NCBI GenBank assembly: GCA_002339345.1 | Contig: DDKM01000080.1 | Coordinates: forward strand, 1 to 28,273 | Origin: Firmicutes bacterium UBA2598 | Lineage (GTDB): Bacteria > Bacillota > PH28-bin88 | DNA length: 28,273 nt | Direction: 5' to 3' | Shown here: positions 10,461 through 17,917 of the stretch, one piece after another | Position numbering within the stretch: the first letter of the stretch is position 1 | How the letters are laid out: each line of letters opens with the position of its first letter | The notes under the pieces: generated by a model | What the model saw: only the letters and a program-made list of their open reading frames with translations | Told to the model about the DNA's origin: nothing | The model's database searches: none | Program-made: the position numbers and the translations under genes

Positions 10461-11348
10461 TTATTGGCCTTGGGCGGGAATATTCCCGCCCTTTTGATTT
10501 GGGGCCGGTCCCAGTTCCGCCACCAGCATGCCGGCCAGTACCATGGTGCCGCCCAAAAGGGCCCTGGGCCCCAGGTATTCACCTCCCAGCCAATAGGCAA
10601 AGAGGGCGGCAAAAACCGGCTCGCTGGAAAAGATAATGGCTGTCCGCACCGGGGTGGTAAACCGCTGGGCCCAGTTCTGCACCCAGAAGGCCAGGGCTGT
10701 GGCCAGCACCGCGGTGATGGCAATGGCGATAGCCACGTCAGATTTAATTCCTGTGGGTAAGGGTTCCGTCATCCCGGCGGCCAGCCAGCTGGCGGCAGCG
10801 ACGGCCATTAACTGGATAGCTACCAGGGGCAGGGTGGGATGGTGACGGCTATAGCGTCCGACAGTAAAAATATGGCCGGCAAAGGACAGGGCGCAACCAA
10901 ATACCAGCAGGTCGCCGGGGTTCAGGCGGAATCCCGGCTGGACCGTCAAAAGGGCTAGGCCCGCTGTGGCGCAGAAAACCCCCGTGGTGGTACTCCATGA
11001 CGGGAGTTGTCTTTGCTGGATAGTCACCAGTACAGGGACAAAGACCACTGAAAGACCGGTAATGAAACCGGCATTGGCAGCGGAGGTATAAACCAGTCCC
11101 AGGGTCTGCAGGGAATACCCTCCCCAAAGCAATAGGCCGATCACCAGCCCGGCGCGCCAGGTGTCTCTCCCCATCGGCCCCTTGGCGGTGAAGGGTAGAA
11201 ATAACAGCGCCGCAACGGTAAAGCGGATGGCGTTAAAATAGAAGGGGGTAATGCCCCCCAGGGCATCCTTTACCGTAACAAAAGTCCATCCCCAGATGGC
11301 GGCCACCGTCAATAGCAGCAGGTCGGCCATGATAGTCTTGTTGTGCAA
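10461..11348 (-). CDS. EamA/DMT-superfamily transporter (drug/metabolite exporter)
   Basis: Integral inner-membrane permease with about ten hydrophobic segments arranged as two EamA repeats. The first begins ADLLLLTVAAIWGWTFVTVKDAL and the second begins near PGDLLVFGCALSFAGHIFTVG. The second repeat has the usual ending, with FSSEPVFAALFAYWLGGEYL. It is about 295 aa, the normal length. I choose TTG 11348: AGGAGG (complement of 11357-11362) lies 8 bases upstream. ATG 11330 is a shorter alternative, and upstream starts lack a ribosome site. The gene is alone on the minus strand, convergent with engB. The substrate (amino acid, metabolite or drug) cannot be deduced. Its last codons double as the engB terminator. 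Confidence 0.88.
   Translation of the reverse strand: MHNKTIMADLLLLTVAAIWGWTFVTVKDALGGITPFYFNAIRFTVAALLFLPFTAKGPMGRDTWRAGLVIGLLLWGGYSLQTLGLVYTSAANAGFITGLSVVFVPVLVTIQQRQLPSWSTTTGVFCATAGLALLTVQPGFRLNPGDLLVFGCALSFAGHIFTVGRYSRHHPTLPLVAIQLMAVAAASWLAAGMTEPLPTGIKSDVAIAIAITAVLATALAFWVQNWAQRFTTPVRTAIIFSSEPVFAALFAYWLGGEYLGPRALLGGTMVLAGMLVAELGPAPNQKGGNIPAQGQ
10472..10495 (+). terminator. Rho-independent terminator after engB, inside the 3' end of the convergent gene
   Basis: A 20-bp perfect palindrome (arms GGGCGGGAA and TTCCCGCCC) is followed by four T on the plus strand. On the minus strand it encodes part of the last nine codons of the EamA gene. On that strand it is followed by AAGGCC, so it should not stop the minus transcript efficiently. 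Confidence 0.78.
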
Positions 11349-11506
11349 AGATGTGACCTCCTTTTTGGTGAACAAACCTATTCTGGCACATTCAGGGAGA
11401 CAATTCAATAGTGTTCCGGTGCTTGCCCAACGGCGGCATGAACCGGCCGGGTCCGGCGTAACATAAATCTCGAACCGGGTATTTGGGAAAGGGGTGGGTA
11501 AACCGG

Positions 11507-11908
11507 ATGGGTCGGAGTGGATTGTTAAAGGGGATACTGGCCGGAGCCGGGCTGATGGTTGCCGGCACTGTGCCGGTGGTGTTATGGGCAGGGTTTTACC
11601 CCGGTGGGAAAATGGATGCGTCCCTTTATTTTATTTTGCTATACTGGGCCAGCGCCTTTCTGGCCGGGTCCCTGGTGGCGGGCGGCAGGGGGAGGAAGGC
11701 CATGGGCCGGGGCAGTGTGGCTGGCGGACTGGTTGGGGGAATCCCGTTGGCGGGGGCAATTTTTACCGGCCTGGTGCCAAACATGCAGGAAATTGCCCTG
11801 GCGCTATTTTGGGGCCTGGTATGGGGCGCCCTTGGGGGAGGCTATGTGCGCTGGACGGAAAAATTTGCAGTCAAAAAGGAAAATTTTTGGCGAAGGGAGA
11901 AAGTATAG
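11507..11908 (+). CDS. small glycine-rich multi-pass membrane protein of unknown function
   Basis: A 133-aa protein with about four hydrophobic segments: KGILAGAGLMVAGTVPVVLW, SLYFILLYWASAFLAGSLVA, SVAGGLVGGIPLAGAIFTGL, and IALALFWGLVWGALGGGYV. Short basic loops separate them and the C-terminus is basic. The size and topology resemble the small TIGR04086/YrzE-like membrane proteins of Firmicutes, but I cannot confirm this. ATG 11507 is preferred, with the GGTGGGT/AAAGGGG stretch at 11488-11499 as a weak ribosome site; a TTG at 11483 is in frame upstream. It lies 38 bp before meaB on the same strand and may be cotranscribed. No function is proposed. Confidence 0.6.
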   Translation: MGRSGLLKGILAGAGLMVAGTVPVVLWAGFYPGGKMDASLYFILLYWASAFLAGSLVAGGRGRKAMGRGSVAGGLVGGIPLAGAIFTGLVPNMQEIALALFWGLVWGALGGGYVRWTEKFAVKKENFWRREKV

Positions 11909-11946
11909 CAAAAGACCAAGGCAACACAGTAGGGTGGTGTAGTGGA

Positions 11947-12906
11947 TTGAACCTGGTGGAGGAAATCCTGGCTGGTAACCGCAGGTCATTGGCCAGGGCC
12001 ATTACTTTGGTGGAAAATGAATTGCCGGGAAAGCAGGAGGTGCTGAAGGCACTGTTCCCCCATACCGGCAAGGCCTATGTGGTGGGGGTGACGGGGTCAC
12101 CCGGGGCGGGTAAAAGCTCCCTGGTGGACAGGCTGATGGCGGAGATCCGGCAGCGCGGGTTGACGGTTGGCGTCATCGCCGTTGATCCCACCAGCCCCTT
12201 TAGCGGTGGAGCCCTTTTGGGAGACCGCATCCGTATGCAGGAACACGCCCTGGATCCCGGGGTATTTATCAGAAGCATGGGTACCCGGGGCAGCCTGGGG
12301 GGATTGGCCCGGACCACCAAAGAGGTCATCAAGGTGCTGGATGCAGCAGGTAAGGATGTCGTCCTGGTGGAGACGGTGGGTGTGGGGCAATCGGAGCTGG
12401 AAATCATGCATGCCGCTGATACAACAGTTGTGGTGTTGACACCGGGTGCCGGAGATGTCATCCAGACCTTAAAGGCCGGAATTATGGAAATTGCCGATGT
12501 CTTTGCGGTGAATAAGGCTGACCTGGATGGCGCGACCAAGGTGGTGACAGAGGTACAGACCATGTTGGAACTGGACCGCAAGCGGGAGTGGGTACCGCCG
12601 GTAGTACCAACGGTTTCCCTGACGGGCAAGGGTGTGGTGGATCTCCTGGATGCCATTCAACGCCACCGTGCCTACCTGGTGACCAGCGGGAAACTCTCTG
12701 CCAAACGGGAAAGGCGCCAGGGCTCAGAGGTTCTGGACCTGGTGCTGGAGCAGTTGAAAAAGATGATCACCGAACAGATCCTGCAATCCGGCGAAATAAG
12801 CCAGGCCATGGAAAGGGTGTTGCGGCGGGAAGGGGATCCCTACACCGCCGCACAGGAAATCATCAAGGCCCTATTCGCCGGTTGGCAGCCTGGTGATCAC
12901 CGTTAG
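11947..12906 (+). CDS. meaB: MeaB/ArgK-family G3E GTPase, B12-dependent mutase chaperone
   Basis: Members of this family guard methylmalonyl-CoA mutase (or related B12 mutases), gating cofactor loading in a GTP-dependent way. The protein is 319 aa. Its N-terminal helices include RRSLARAITLVEN, highly typical of MeaB. Walker A is GSPGAGKSS at 50-58, the Mg/switch region is VETVGVGQSE at 141-150, and the base-specificity motif NKAD is at 189-192. The dimerisation arm lies at the C-terminus. TTG 11947 is chosen: AGGGTGG at 11931-11937 lies 9 bases upstream and the family N-terminus starts there. The mutase itself is not in this window, so the partner must be encoded elsewhere. 'ArgK' is an older name; kinase activity is not implied. 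Confidence 0.92.
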   Translation: MNLVEEILAGNRRSLARAITLVENELPGKQEVLKALFPHTGKAYVVGVTGSPGAGKSSLVDRLMAEIRQRGLTVGVIAVDPTSPFSGGALLGDRIRMQEHALDPGVFIRSMGTRGSLGGLARTTKEVIKVLDAAGKDVVLVETVGVGQSELEIMHAADTTVVVLTPGAGDVIQTLKAGIMEIADVFAVNKADLDGATKVVTEVQTMLELDRKREWVPPVVPTVSLTGKGVVDLLDAIQRHRAYLVTSGKLSAKRERRQGSEVLDLVLEQLKKMITEQILQSGEISQAMERVLRREGDPYTAAQEIIKALFAGWQPGDHR

Positions 12907-12962
12907 ACCCAGCTGCCGGTTTGCCCGGGAGCAGAACTGGTAAATATACAAGGGAGGGGAGC

Positions 12963-13427
12963 ATGCCAGTGGAGAGGGAAGCAATGGTGCTGGAAGCCCG
13001 GAACCGGGCGGGGGATTATTTTCGCAATGGTTACAACTGTGCCGAGGCTGTCTTTATGGCTTTTCAACCCTATGTGGCACCGGGGGCTGACCCCCAATTG
13101 GTACGGATGTTTACCGGCTTTGGCGGCGGGCTGGGGCATGCCGGTTGTATATGTGGAGCTCTCACCGGTTCGGTGGCGGTGCTTGGGCTCTTGAAGGGGC
13201 GCACCGACAACCATGGCAGCCGGGAGACGATCTATAACCTGGCCCGGGCCTTCCATGACCGTTTCGAGGCGGTCTTAGGCGCTACCTGCTGCCGGAGTTT
13301 GAATCCCCATCCCTTTGACACCCCGGAACACTTGAGAAACTGCCTGAAAATAACAGGCAATACCGGACGGTTACTGATGGAATTCCTGTTGGACAATGGA
13401 CTCCTTGACAATTCCGTTCCGGCTTAG
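12963..13427 (+). CDS. C_GCAxxG_C_C-family (putative redox-active) protein
   Basis: A 154-aa cysteine-rich protein matching the family named for its spaced cysteines. Cys26 is in NCAEAV. The glycine-rich core FGGGLGHAGCICGALTG carries Cys62 and Cys64, a CC pair is at 109-110, and Cys127 is near the end. Such proteins are common in anaerobic Clostridia and are presumed to bind metal or do redox chemistry; the biochemical role is not established. ATG 12963 follows the strong ribosome site AGGGAGGGGA at 12951-12960. No signal peptide is seen. It lies 56 bp after meaB. The valS promoter begins inside its final codons. Confidence 0.82.
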   Translation: MPVEREAMVLEARNRAGDYFRNGYNCAEAVFMAFQPYVAPGADPQLVRMFTGFGGGLGHAGCICGALTGSVAVLGLLKGRTDNHGSRETIYNLARAFHDRFEAVLGATCCRSLNPHPFDTPEHLRNCLKITGNTGRLLMEFLLDNGLLDNSVPA

Positions 13428-13433
13428 TAATAT
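13405..13433 (+). promoter_or_regulatory. sigma-A-type promoter for the T-box/valS transcript
   Basis: TTGACA (13405-13410), 17 bp, then TAATAT (13428-13433). The -35 is perfect, the -10 matches 4 of 6, and the spacing is ideal. The -35 and spacer lie in the last codons of the upstream gene. Transcription would start near 13440, just before stem I of the T-box. Confidence 0.7.
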
Positions 13434-13449
13434 CATTCATATATGCAAA

Positions 13450-13690
13450 GGCTAGGAAGGGGAGGAGTACCCCTTTGCCGGCGGCCCCAGAGAGGGAGGC
13501 CCTTGGCTGTAAGGCTTCCCGGTTTTACCGGCGGGAGAAGTCGCCCCGGAGCCGCCCCCCCGAAAATCATGGTAAGGGGGGACGGGTGGCCCGTTACAGC
13601 TTTGAGAGCGGCCGGAGGCATAGTTCTGGCCGAAATAAGGTGGTACCGCGGAAGAGACTCCTTTCGTCCTTGGGATGAAAGGGGTTTTTT
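13450..13690 (+). ncRNA. T-box riboswitch (valine-specific) controlling valS
   Basis: Leader RNA that senses uncharged tRNA(Val). Stem I closes with GGCT (13450-13453) and GGGG against CCCC and AGCC (13543-13553). An AGTA loop-E segment is present at 13466-13469. The likely specifier is GTC at 13540-13542, in the context GAA-GTC-G, a valine codon as expected. An AGAGAG-type stem I motif is at about 13490. The conserved T-box element AAGGTGGTACCGCGGAA lies at 13637-13653. It is followed by a terminator: CCTTTCGTCC/GGATGAAAGG stem and six T ending at 13690. When tRNA is uncharged, the antiterminator forms and valS is transcribed. Confidence 0.93.
13659..13690 (+). terminator. T-box-regulated terminator before valS
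   Basis: A roughly 10-bp stem of CTCCTTTCGTCC with GGATGAAAGGGG is followed by TTTTTT. It is mutually exclusive with the T-box antiterminator. Confidence 0.88.
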
Positions 13691-13732
13691 GTGCAACAAC
13701 ATCTTTGCGATTAACAGGAAAGGGATGATCCT

Positions 13733-16369
13733 ATGGCGGAAAACTCCATTCCAACAATTTATGATCCAAAACAGGTGGAGGGAAAATGGTATGACCAGTG
13801 GCAGCGTGCGGGATATTTCCGCGGGCGGGTGCAGACGGACAAGGAACCCTTTTGCATTGTGATACCCCCGCCCAATGTCACCGGCTCCCTGCACCTGGGC
13901 CATGCCCTGAACAATACCATCCAGGACATCCTGGTACGCTGGCGCCGGATGCAGGGTTATGACACCCTTTGGGTACCCGGGACCGACCATGCCGGTATTG
14001 CTACCCAGGCCCGGGTGGAGGAACAGCTGGCCGGTGAGGGGCTATCCAAATACGATTTGGGGCGGGAAGCCTTTTTGGAAAGGGTATGGGACTGGAAACA
14101 AAAATACGGCAGCACCATCGTCAATCAGTTAAAATTGCTGGGTTCTTCCTGTGACTGGAACCGGGAGCGCTTCACCATGGATGAGGGGTGCTCGCGGGCG
14201 GTACGGGAATTCTTTGTCCGCCTGTACCACAAAGGGCTTATTTACAGGGGTAATTACATCGTCAACTGGTGTCCCAAATGCCAGACCACCATTTCCGACA
14301 TTGAAGTGGAGCACGAGGAAAAGGCGGGCTTCCTGTATCACATTAAATACCCGCTGGTGGATGGCAGCGGGTATCTGGTGGTGGCCACCACCAGGCCGGA
14401 AACCATGCTGGGGGATACGGGCGTGGCGGTGCACCCGGAAGATGACCGGTACCTGCATATGGTGGGCAAAATGGTGCGGCTGCCCCTGGTGAACAGGGAA
14501 ATCCCGGTGGTGGCGGATCCCTTTGTGGATCCCGCCTTCGGCACAGGCGCCGTCAAGGTCACACCTGCCCATGACCCCAATGATTTTGAAATAGCCCGCC
14601 GGCACGGCCTGGCACAGGTGGTGGTTATTGGACGGGATGCCATCATGACTGACGAGGCCGGTGCTTATGCCGGCCTGGACCGCTATGCCGCCAGGGAAAG
14701 GGTTGTTGCTGACTTGAAGGCCCAGGGATGGCTGATGGCGGTGGAGGAACACCGCCACGGGGTGGGCCAGTGTTACCGGTGTGACACCGTCATCGAACCC
14801 ATGGTATCACCCCAGTGGTTTGTCCGCATGCGCCCCCTGGCTGAACCCGCCATCCAGGCGGTGGTGGATGGACACATCCGGTTTGTGCCGGAGCGCTTTG
14901 CCCGCCGTTACTTGAACTGGATGGAAAACATCCGCGACTGGTGCATTTCCCGTCAGCTGTGGTGGGGCCACCGTATTCCGGTATGGTACTGCCAGCAATG
15001 TGGTGAGGAAATTTGTGCCATGGAAGATCCCACCATCTGTGGCAAGTGCGGCGGCGAACTGGTCCAGGATCCCGATGTGCTGGATACCTGGTTCAGTTCC
15101 GGCCTGTGGCCCTTCTCCACCATCGGTTGGCCGGAGCGGACGCCGGAATTGCAGCACTATTACCCTACCTCGGTACTGGTGACCGCCTGGGATATCATCT
15201 TTTTCTGGGTGGCGCGGATGATCTTCATGGGACTGGAGGCCATGGAGGAGATCCCCTTCCACGAGGTGCTGATCCACGGTTTGGTGCTTGATGCCCAGGG
15301 CCGCAAAATGTCCAAATCCCTGGGTAACGGGGTGGATCCCCTGGAGGTCATCGACCGTTACGGGGCGGACACTCTACGGTTCATGCTGGTCACCGGCAAT
15401 ACACCGGGTAATGACCTGCGGTTTAATTTCGACCGGCTGGAGGGTACCCGCAATTTTGCCAACAAGGTGTGGAATGCCTCCCGCTTTGTGTTGTTAAACC
15501 TGGCGGATTATCAACCGGGGGCCCTTTCGTTGGAGTTGAACCTGGCGGACCGGTGGATTTTGAGCCGGTTAAACCGCCTGACCGGTGAGGTTACCCAATT
15601 GCTCGGGAGTTATGAAATAGGCGAGGCGGCCAGGCTGATTTACGAGTTTATATGGGATGAATTCTGTGATTGGTACATTGAACTGGCCAAGCCCCGGCTT
15701 TACGGCCGAGAAACGCCGGCCAGCAGAGCCACCGCCCAGGCGGTGCTGCACAGGGTGCTGGGTACTTCCATGGCCCTGCTGCATCCCTTTATGCCCTTTA
15801 TTACTGAAGAAATCTGGCAACATCTGCCCCATGAGGGAGAGAGCCTGATGATAGCGCCCTGGCCGCAATTTGACCCCGTCAGCAAGGATTTGGCGGCGGA
15901 AGCCGGCATGGCCCGGATCATGGAAGTAACCCGTGCCATCCGTAACATGCGGGCGGAGATGGCAGTACCGCCCGGCCGCAAGGCAGAGGTAATCCTGGTG
16001 ACCCCTGACGAGGGAGCCCTGGCCCTCTTGGAGGAAGCCTCGTCCTATATCAGGCAACTGGCTGCCGTGGAACCTCTACAAATCCACCCGTCCCTGGCGA
16101 CCAAACCTTCCCAGGCTCTGGTGGCGGTGGCCGGCGGGATGGAAATTTACCTGCCGCTGGCCGGGCTGATTGATGTGGAGAAGGAAAGGGCACGGCTAGG
16201 TAAGGAGATTGGACAAATAGAGGCGGAACTGGCCAGAGTGGAAGGGAAACTGGGTAATGCCGGCTTTCTGGCTAAGGCTCCCCGTGAAGTGGTGGAAAAG
16301 GAAAGGGTCCGGGCCAAGGAACTATCGGAGCGTAAGGCGGTGCTGGCCCAAAGATTGGCTATGCTATAG
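13733..16369 (+). CDS. valS: valyl-tRNA synthetase
   Basis: Class I aminoacyl-tRNA synthetase that charges tRNA(Val), with editing of threonine. It is 878 aa, full length. The HIGH-type motif is HLGH at 54-57, within PPNVTGSLHLGHAL. The CP1 editing domain includes TTRPETMLGDTGVAVHP. Zinc-ribbon-type cysteines are present (CPKC, CYRC, and the CQQCGEEIC...CGKC cluster). KMSKS is at 525-529. An anticodon-binding domain follows, and the C-terminus is the coiled-coil arm typical of ValRS (EKERARLGKEIGQIEAELA). ATG 13733 follows AGGAAAGGGA by 8 bases. Expression is governed by the T-box directly upstream. A folC-type pair follows about 160 bp later. Confidence 0.98.
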   Translation: MAENSIPTIYDPKQVEGKWYDQWQRAGYFRGRVQTDKEPFCIVIPPPNVTGSLHLGHALNNTIQDILVRWRRMQGYDTLWVPGTDHAGIATQARVEEQLAGEGLSKYDLGREAFLERVWDWKQKYGSTIVNQLKLLGSSCDWNRERFTMDEGCSRAVREFFVRLYHKGLIYRGNYIVNWCPKCQTTISDIEVEHEEKAGFLYHIKYPLVDGSGYLVVATTRPETMLGDTGVAVHPEDDRYLHMVGKMVRLPLVNREIPVVADPFVDPAFGTGAVKVTPAHDPNDFEIARRHGLAQVVVIGRDAIMTDEAGAYAGLDRYAARERVVADLKAQGWLMAVEEHRHGVGQCYRCDTVIEPMVSPQWFVRMRPLAEPAIQAVVDGHIRFVPERFARRYLNWMENIRDWCISRQLWWGHRIPVWYCQQCGEEICAMEDPTICGKCGGELVQDPDVLDTWFSSGLWPFSTIGWPERTPELQHYYPTSVLVTAWDIIFFWVARMIFMGLEAMEEIPFHEVLIHGLVLDAQGRKMSKSLGNGVDPLEVIDRYGADTLRFMLVTGNTPGNDLRFNFDRLEGTRNFANKVWNASRFVLLNLADYQPGALSLELNLADRWILSRLNRLTGEVTQLLGSYEIGEAARLIYEFIWDEFCDWYIELAKPRLYGRETPASRATAQAVLHRVLGTSMALLHPFMPFITEEIWQHLPHEGESLMIAPWPQFDPVSKDLAAEAGMARIMEVTRAIRNMRAEMAVPPGRKAEVILVTPDEGALALLEEASSYIRQLAAVEPLQIHPSLATKPSQALVAVAGGMEIYLPLAGLIDVEKERARLGKEIGQIEAELARVEGKLGNAGFLAKAPREVVEKERVRAKELSERKAVLAQRLAML

Positions 16370-16527
16370 GCGGGCTAACACTTGGGAGAACGCAGGCCGA
16401 GTTGCGGCACACCCCGAACACGCCGAGGTTCGTTGCGGGAATACCCGAGCCCGTGCCGGGCAGGAAACCCTGGGTGCAGGCTATTCATTAATAATAGGGT
16501 AATAATAGGGTCGATGGTAGGTGTGAT
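16370..16527 (+). other. unexplained structured intergenic region between valS and the folC-like gene
   Basis: 158 bp of GC-rich sequence with no convincing ORF. It has short inverted repeats, such as GCCCG-TGC-CGGGC at about 16448-16461 and CGAAC...GTTCG near 16424, and a repeated TTGCGG. It ends in an 11-bp tandem duplication (16489-16510). No T-run follows a hairpin, so it is not a clear terminator. It does not match the tetrahydrofolate riboswitch as I remember it. Confidence 0.4.
16489..16510 (+). repeat. 11-bp perfect tandem duplication
   Basis: TAATAATAGGG occurs twice without spacing, 18 bp before the start of the folC-like gene. It is AT-rich within a GC-rich leader and may contribute a -10-like element or simply be slippage. 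Confidence 0.8.
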
Positions 16528-17892
16528 ATGGATACTGAAGTTCAGGGGATGGTTAACAGGAAATTGGAACGGGTAGTGGATGCTATCTATGCTTCCTACC
16601 ACCGGGCTGCCCCCAACCTGCAGCGGCATTTGGGTGATGCCCATACCCGCCACCCGGAACTGACCCGCCGCCTGCTGGATGAAATCGGGGCTCCCGACCT
16701 GAACCGGGACATCGTGCTGGTGGCGGGCAGTAAGGGCAAGGGATCCACCTGCCGGATGATATCCGCCATCCTGGAGCAGGCGGGGTTTAAGGTGGGGCTG
16801 TTTACCAGCCCCCATCTGGTCAGTTTTACCGAAAGAATCCGCATTAACGGGCGGGCTATTTCCGCTGGTGAGTTTATGCGGTACTGGCGACAGGTTCAAC
16901 CGGTAATGGAAAAGATCGAGGAGGGCCTACCACCACATATTTATCAAGGGCCGGTAGGGATTACCCTGGCGGTAGCCATGCTGGCCTTCCGGGAACATGG
17001 CACCCAAGTGGATGTGGTGGAATGCGGCCGGGGTGGTGCCTATGACGACACTGTAGTACTACCCAACCGGTGGTCGGTGATCACCACCATTGTGGATGAA
17101 CACGTGGAAGCCCTGGGACCCACCTTGGTGGATATAGCCAAGCACAAGGCTGGCATCATCAAGGAGGGGCAGACCAGTGCCTTTTGTGCTCCCCAGGTGG
17201 CGGAAGTACGGTCTGTTTTAGCAGAAAGGGCTGCCGCAGTGGACGTACCCCTTTTTCAGGGGGGCCAGCACTTTCAGGCTACCGGTACGGAACTGGTGGC
17301 CGGCGGCACCCGTACCCGCATCATTACGGCCAGGAGGGATTACGGGCAGGTGGTGATCCCTTTAATGGGTGGCTTTCAAGCCCAAAATGCGGCCCTGGCA
17401 GCAGCGGTGGCGGAAGGGGTGGCGCCAAGGTTAGGGGATGCTGCGGTGTTGCGGGCTTTGAGCACCGTTCGGTGGCCGGGGCGGTGCCAGGTGCTGCAGC
17501 AGCACCCCACTGTACTGGTGGACGGGGCTATCAACAGGGTATCCGCCCTTTACCTGCAGGAGGTGGTAACTGCCCTTAACCTTGCACCGGTGGTGGCGGT
17601 GGTGGGGATCACCGCCGACAAGGATTACCGGGGTGTACTGGCGGTGTTGGGCCCCCTTTGCCGGGAGATGTGGCTGGCCACCGCAAGCCATACCCAGTAT
17701 CCCTACCCGGCAGACGCCGTTGCGGTGGCCAGGCGTTACTGCCAGGCCAGGGAGGCACCCCACCTGGCGGACGCCGTGGACCAGGCCGTTACGGCAGCCG
17801 GGGAGGATGGGCTGGTGCTGGTGGTGGGTACCCAGCACCTGGTGGGGGAGGCCATGCGTCTTTGGGGATACAACCCGGCGGATGTGGGATAA
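16528..17892 (+). CDS. FolC/Mur-ligase-family paralogue of uncertain substrate
   Basis: A 454-aa ATP-dependent ligase-type protein related to folylpolyglutamate synthase. P-loop GSKGKGST is at 67-74 (FolC has GTNGKGS). The region FTSPHLVSFTERIRINGR at 92-109 matches the FolC family closely. The likely Mg and carbamyl-lysine ligands are kept: Glu165 in VECGRGG, His192 in DEHVEALG and Lys207 in HKAGIIK. Two signatures are altered: usual GLGGxxDATN is GRGGAYDDTV, and usual DGAHNP is DGAINRVSA at 332-340, losing the His. An authentic FolC follows 25 bp later, suggesting duplication and divergence. ATG 16528 has only a weak ribosome site (GGTAGGTG). Substrate unknown; it could still be a folate ligase. 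Confidence 0.75.
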   Translation: MDTEVQGMVNRKLERVVDAIYASYHRAAPNLQRHLGDAHTRHPELTRRLLDEIGAPDLNRDIVLVAGSKGKGSTCRMISAILEQAGFKVGLFTSPHLVSFTERIRINGRAISAGEFMRYWRQVQPVMEKIEEGLPPHIYQGPVGITLAVAMLAFREHGTQVDVVECGRGGAYDDTVVLPNRWSVITTIVDEHVEALGPTLVDIAKHKAGIIKEGQTSAFCAPQVAEVRSVLAERAAAVDVPLFQGGQHFQATGTELVAGGTRTRIITARRDYGQVVIPLMGGFQAQNAALAAAVAEGVAPRLGDAAVLRALSTVRWPGRCQVLQQHPTVLVDGAINRVSALYLQEVVTALNLAPVVAVVGITADKDYRGVLAVLGPLCREMWLATASHTQYPYPADAVAVARRYCQAREAPHLADAVDQAVTAAGEDGLVLVVGTQHLVGEAMRLWGYNPADVG

Positions 17893-17917
17893 TCAATACC
17901 CGTTGGGAGGGAATGAA

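Noticed and set aside
11494..11946. Upstream in-frame extension of meaB
   Set aside because: The extension runs out of frame through the small membrane protein gene, shows no family similarity, and the TTG 11947 start has its own ribosome site and the typical MeaB N-terminus.
16370..16527. Tetrahydrofolate riboswitch before the folC-type genes
   Set aside because: The conserved segments of that riboswitch as I remember them are not present.
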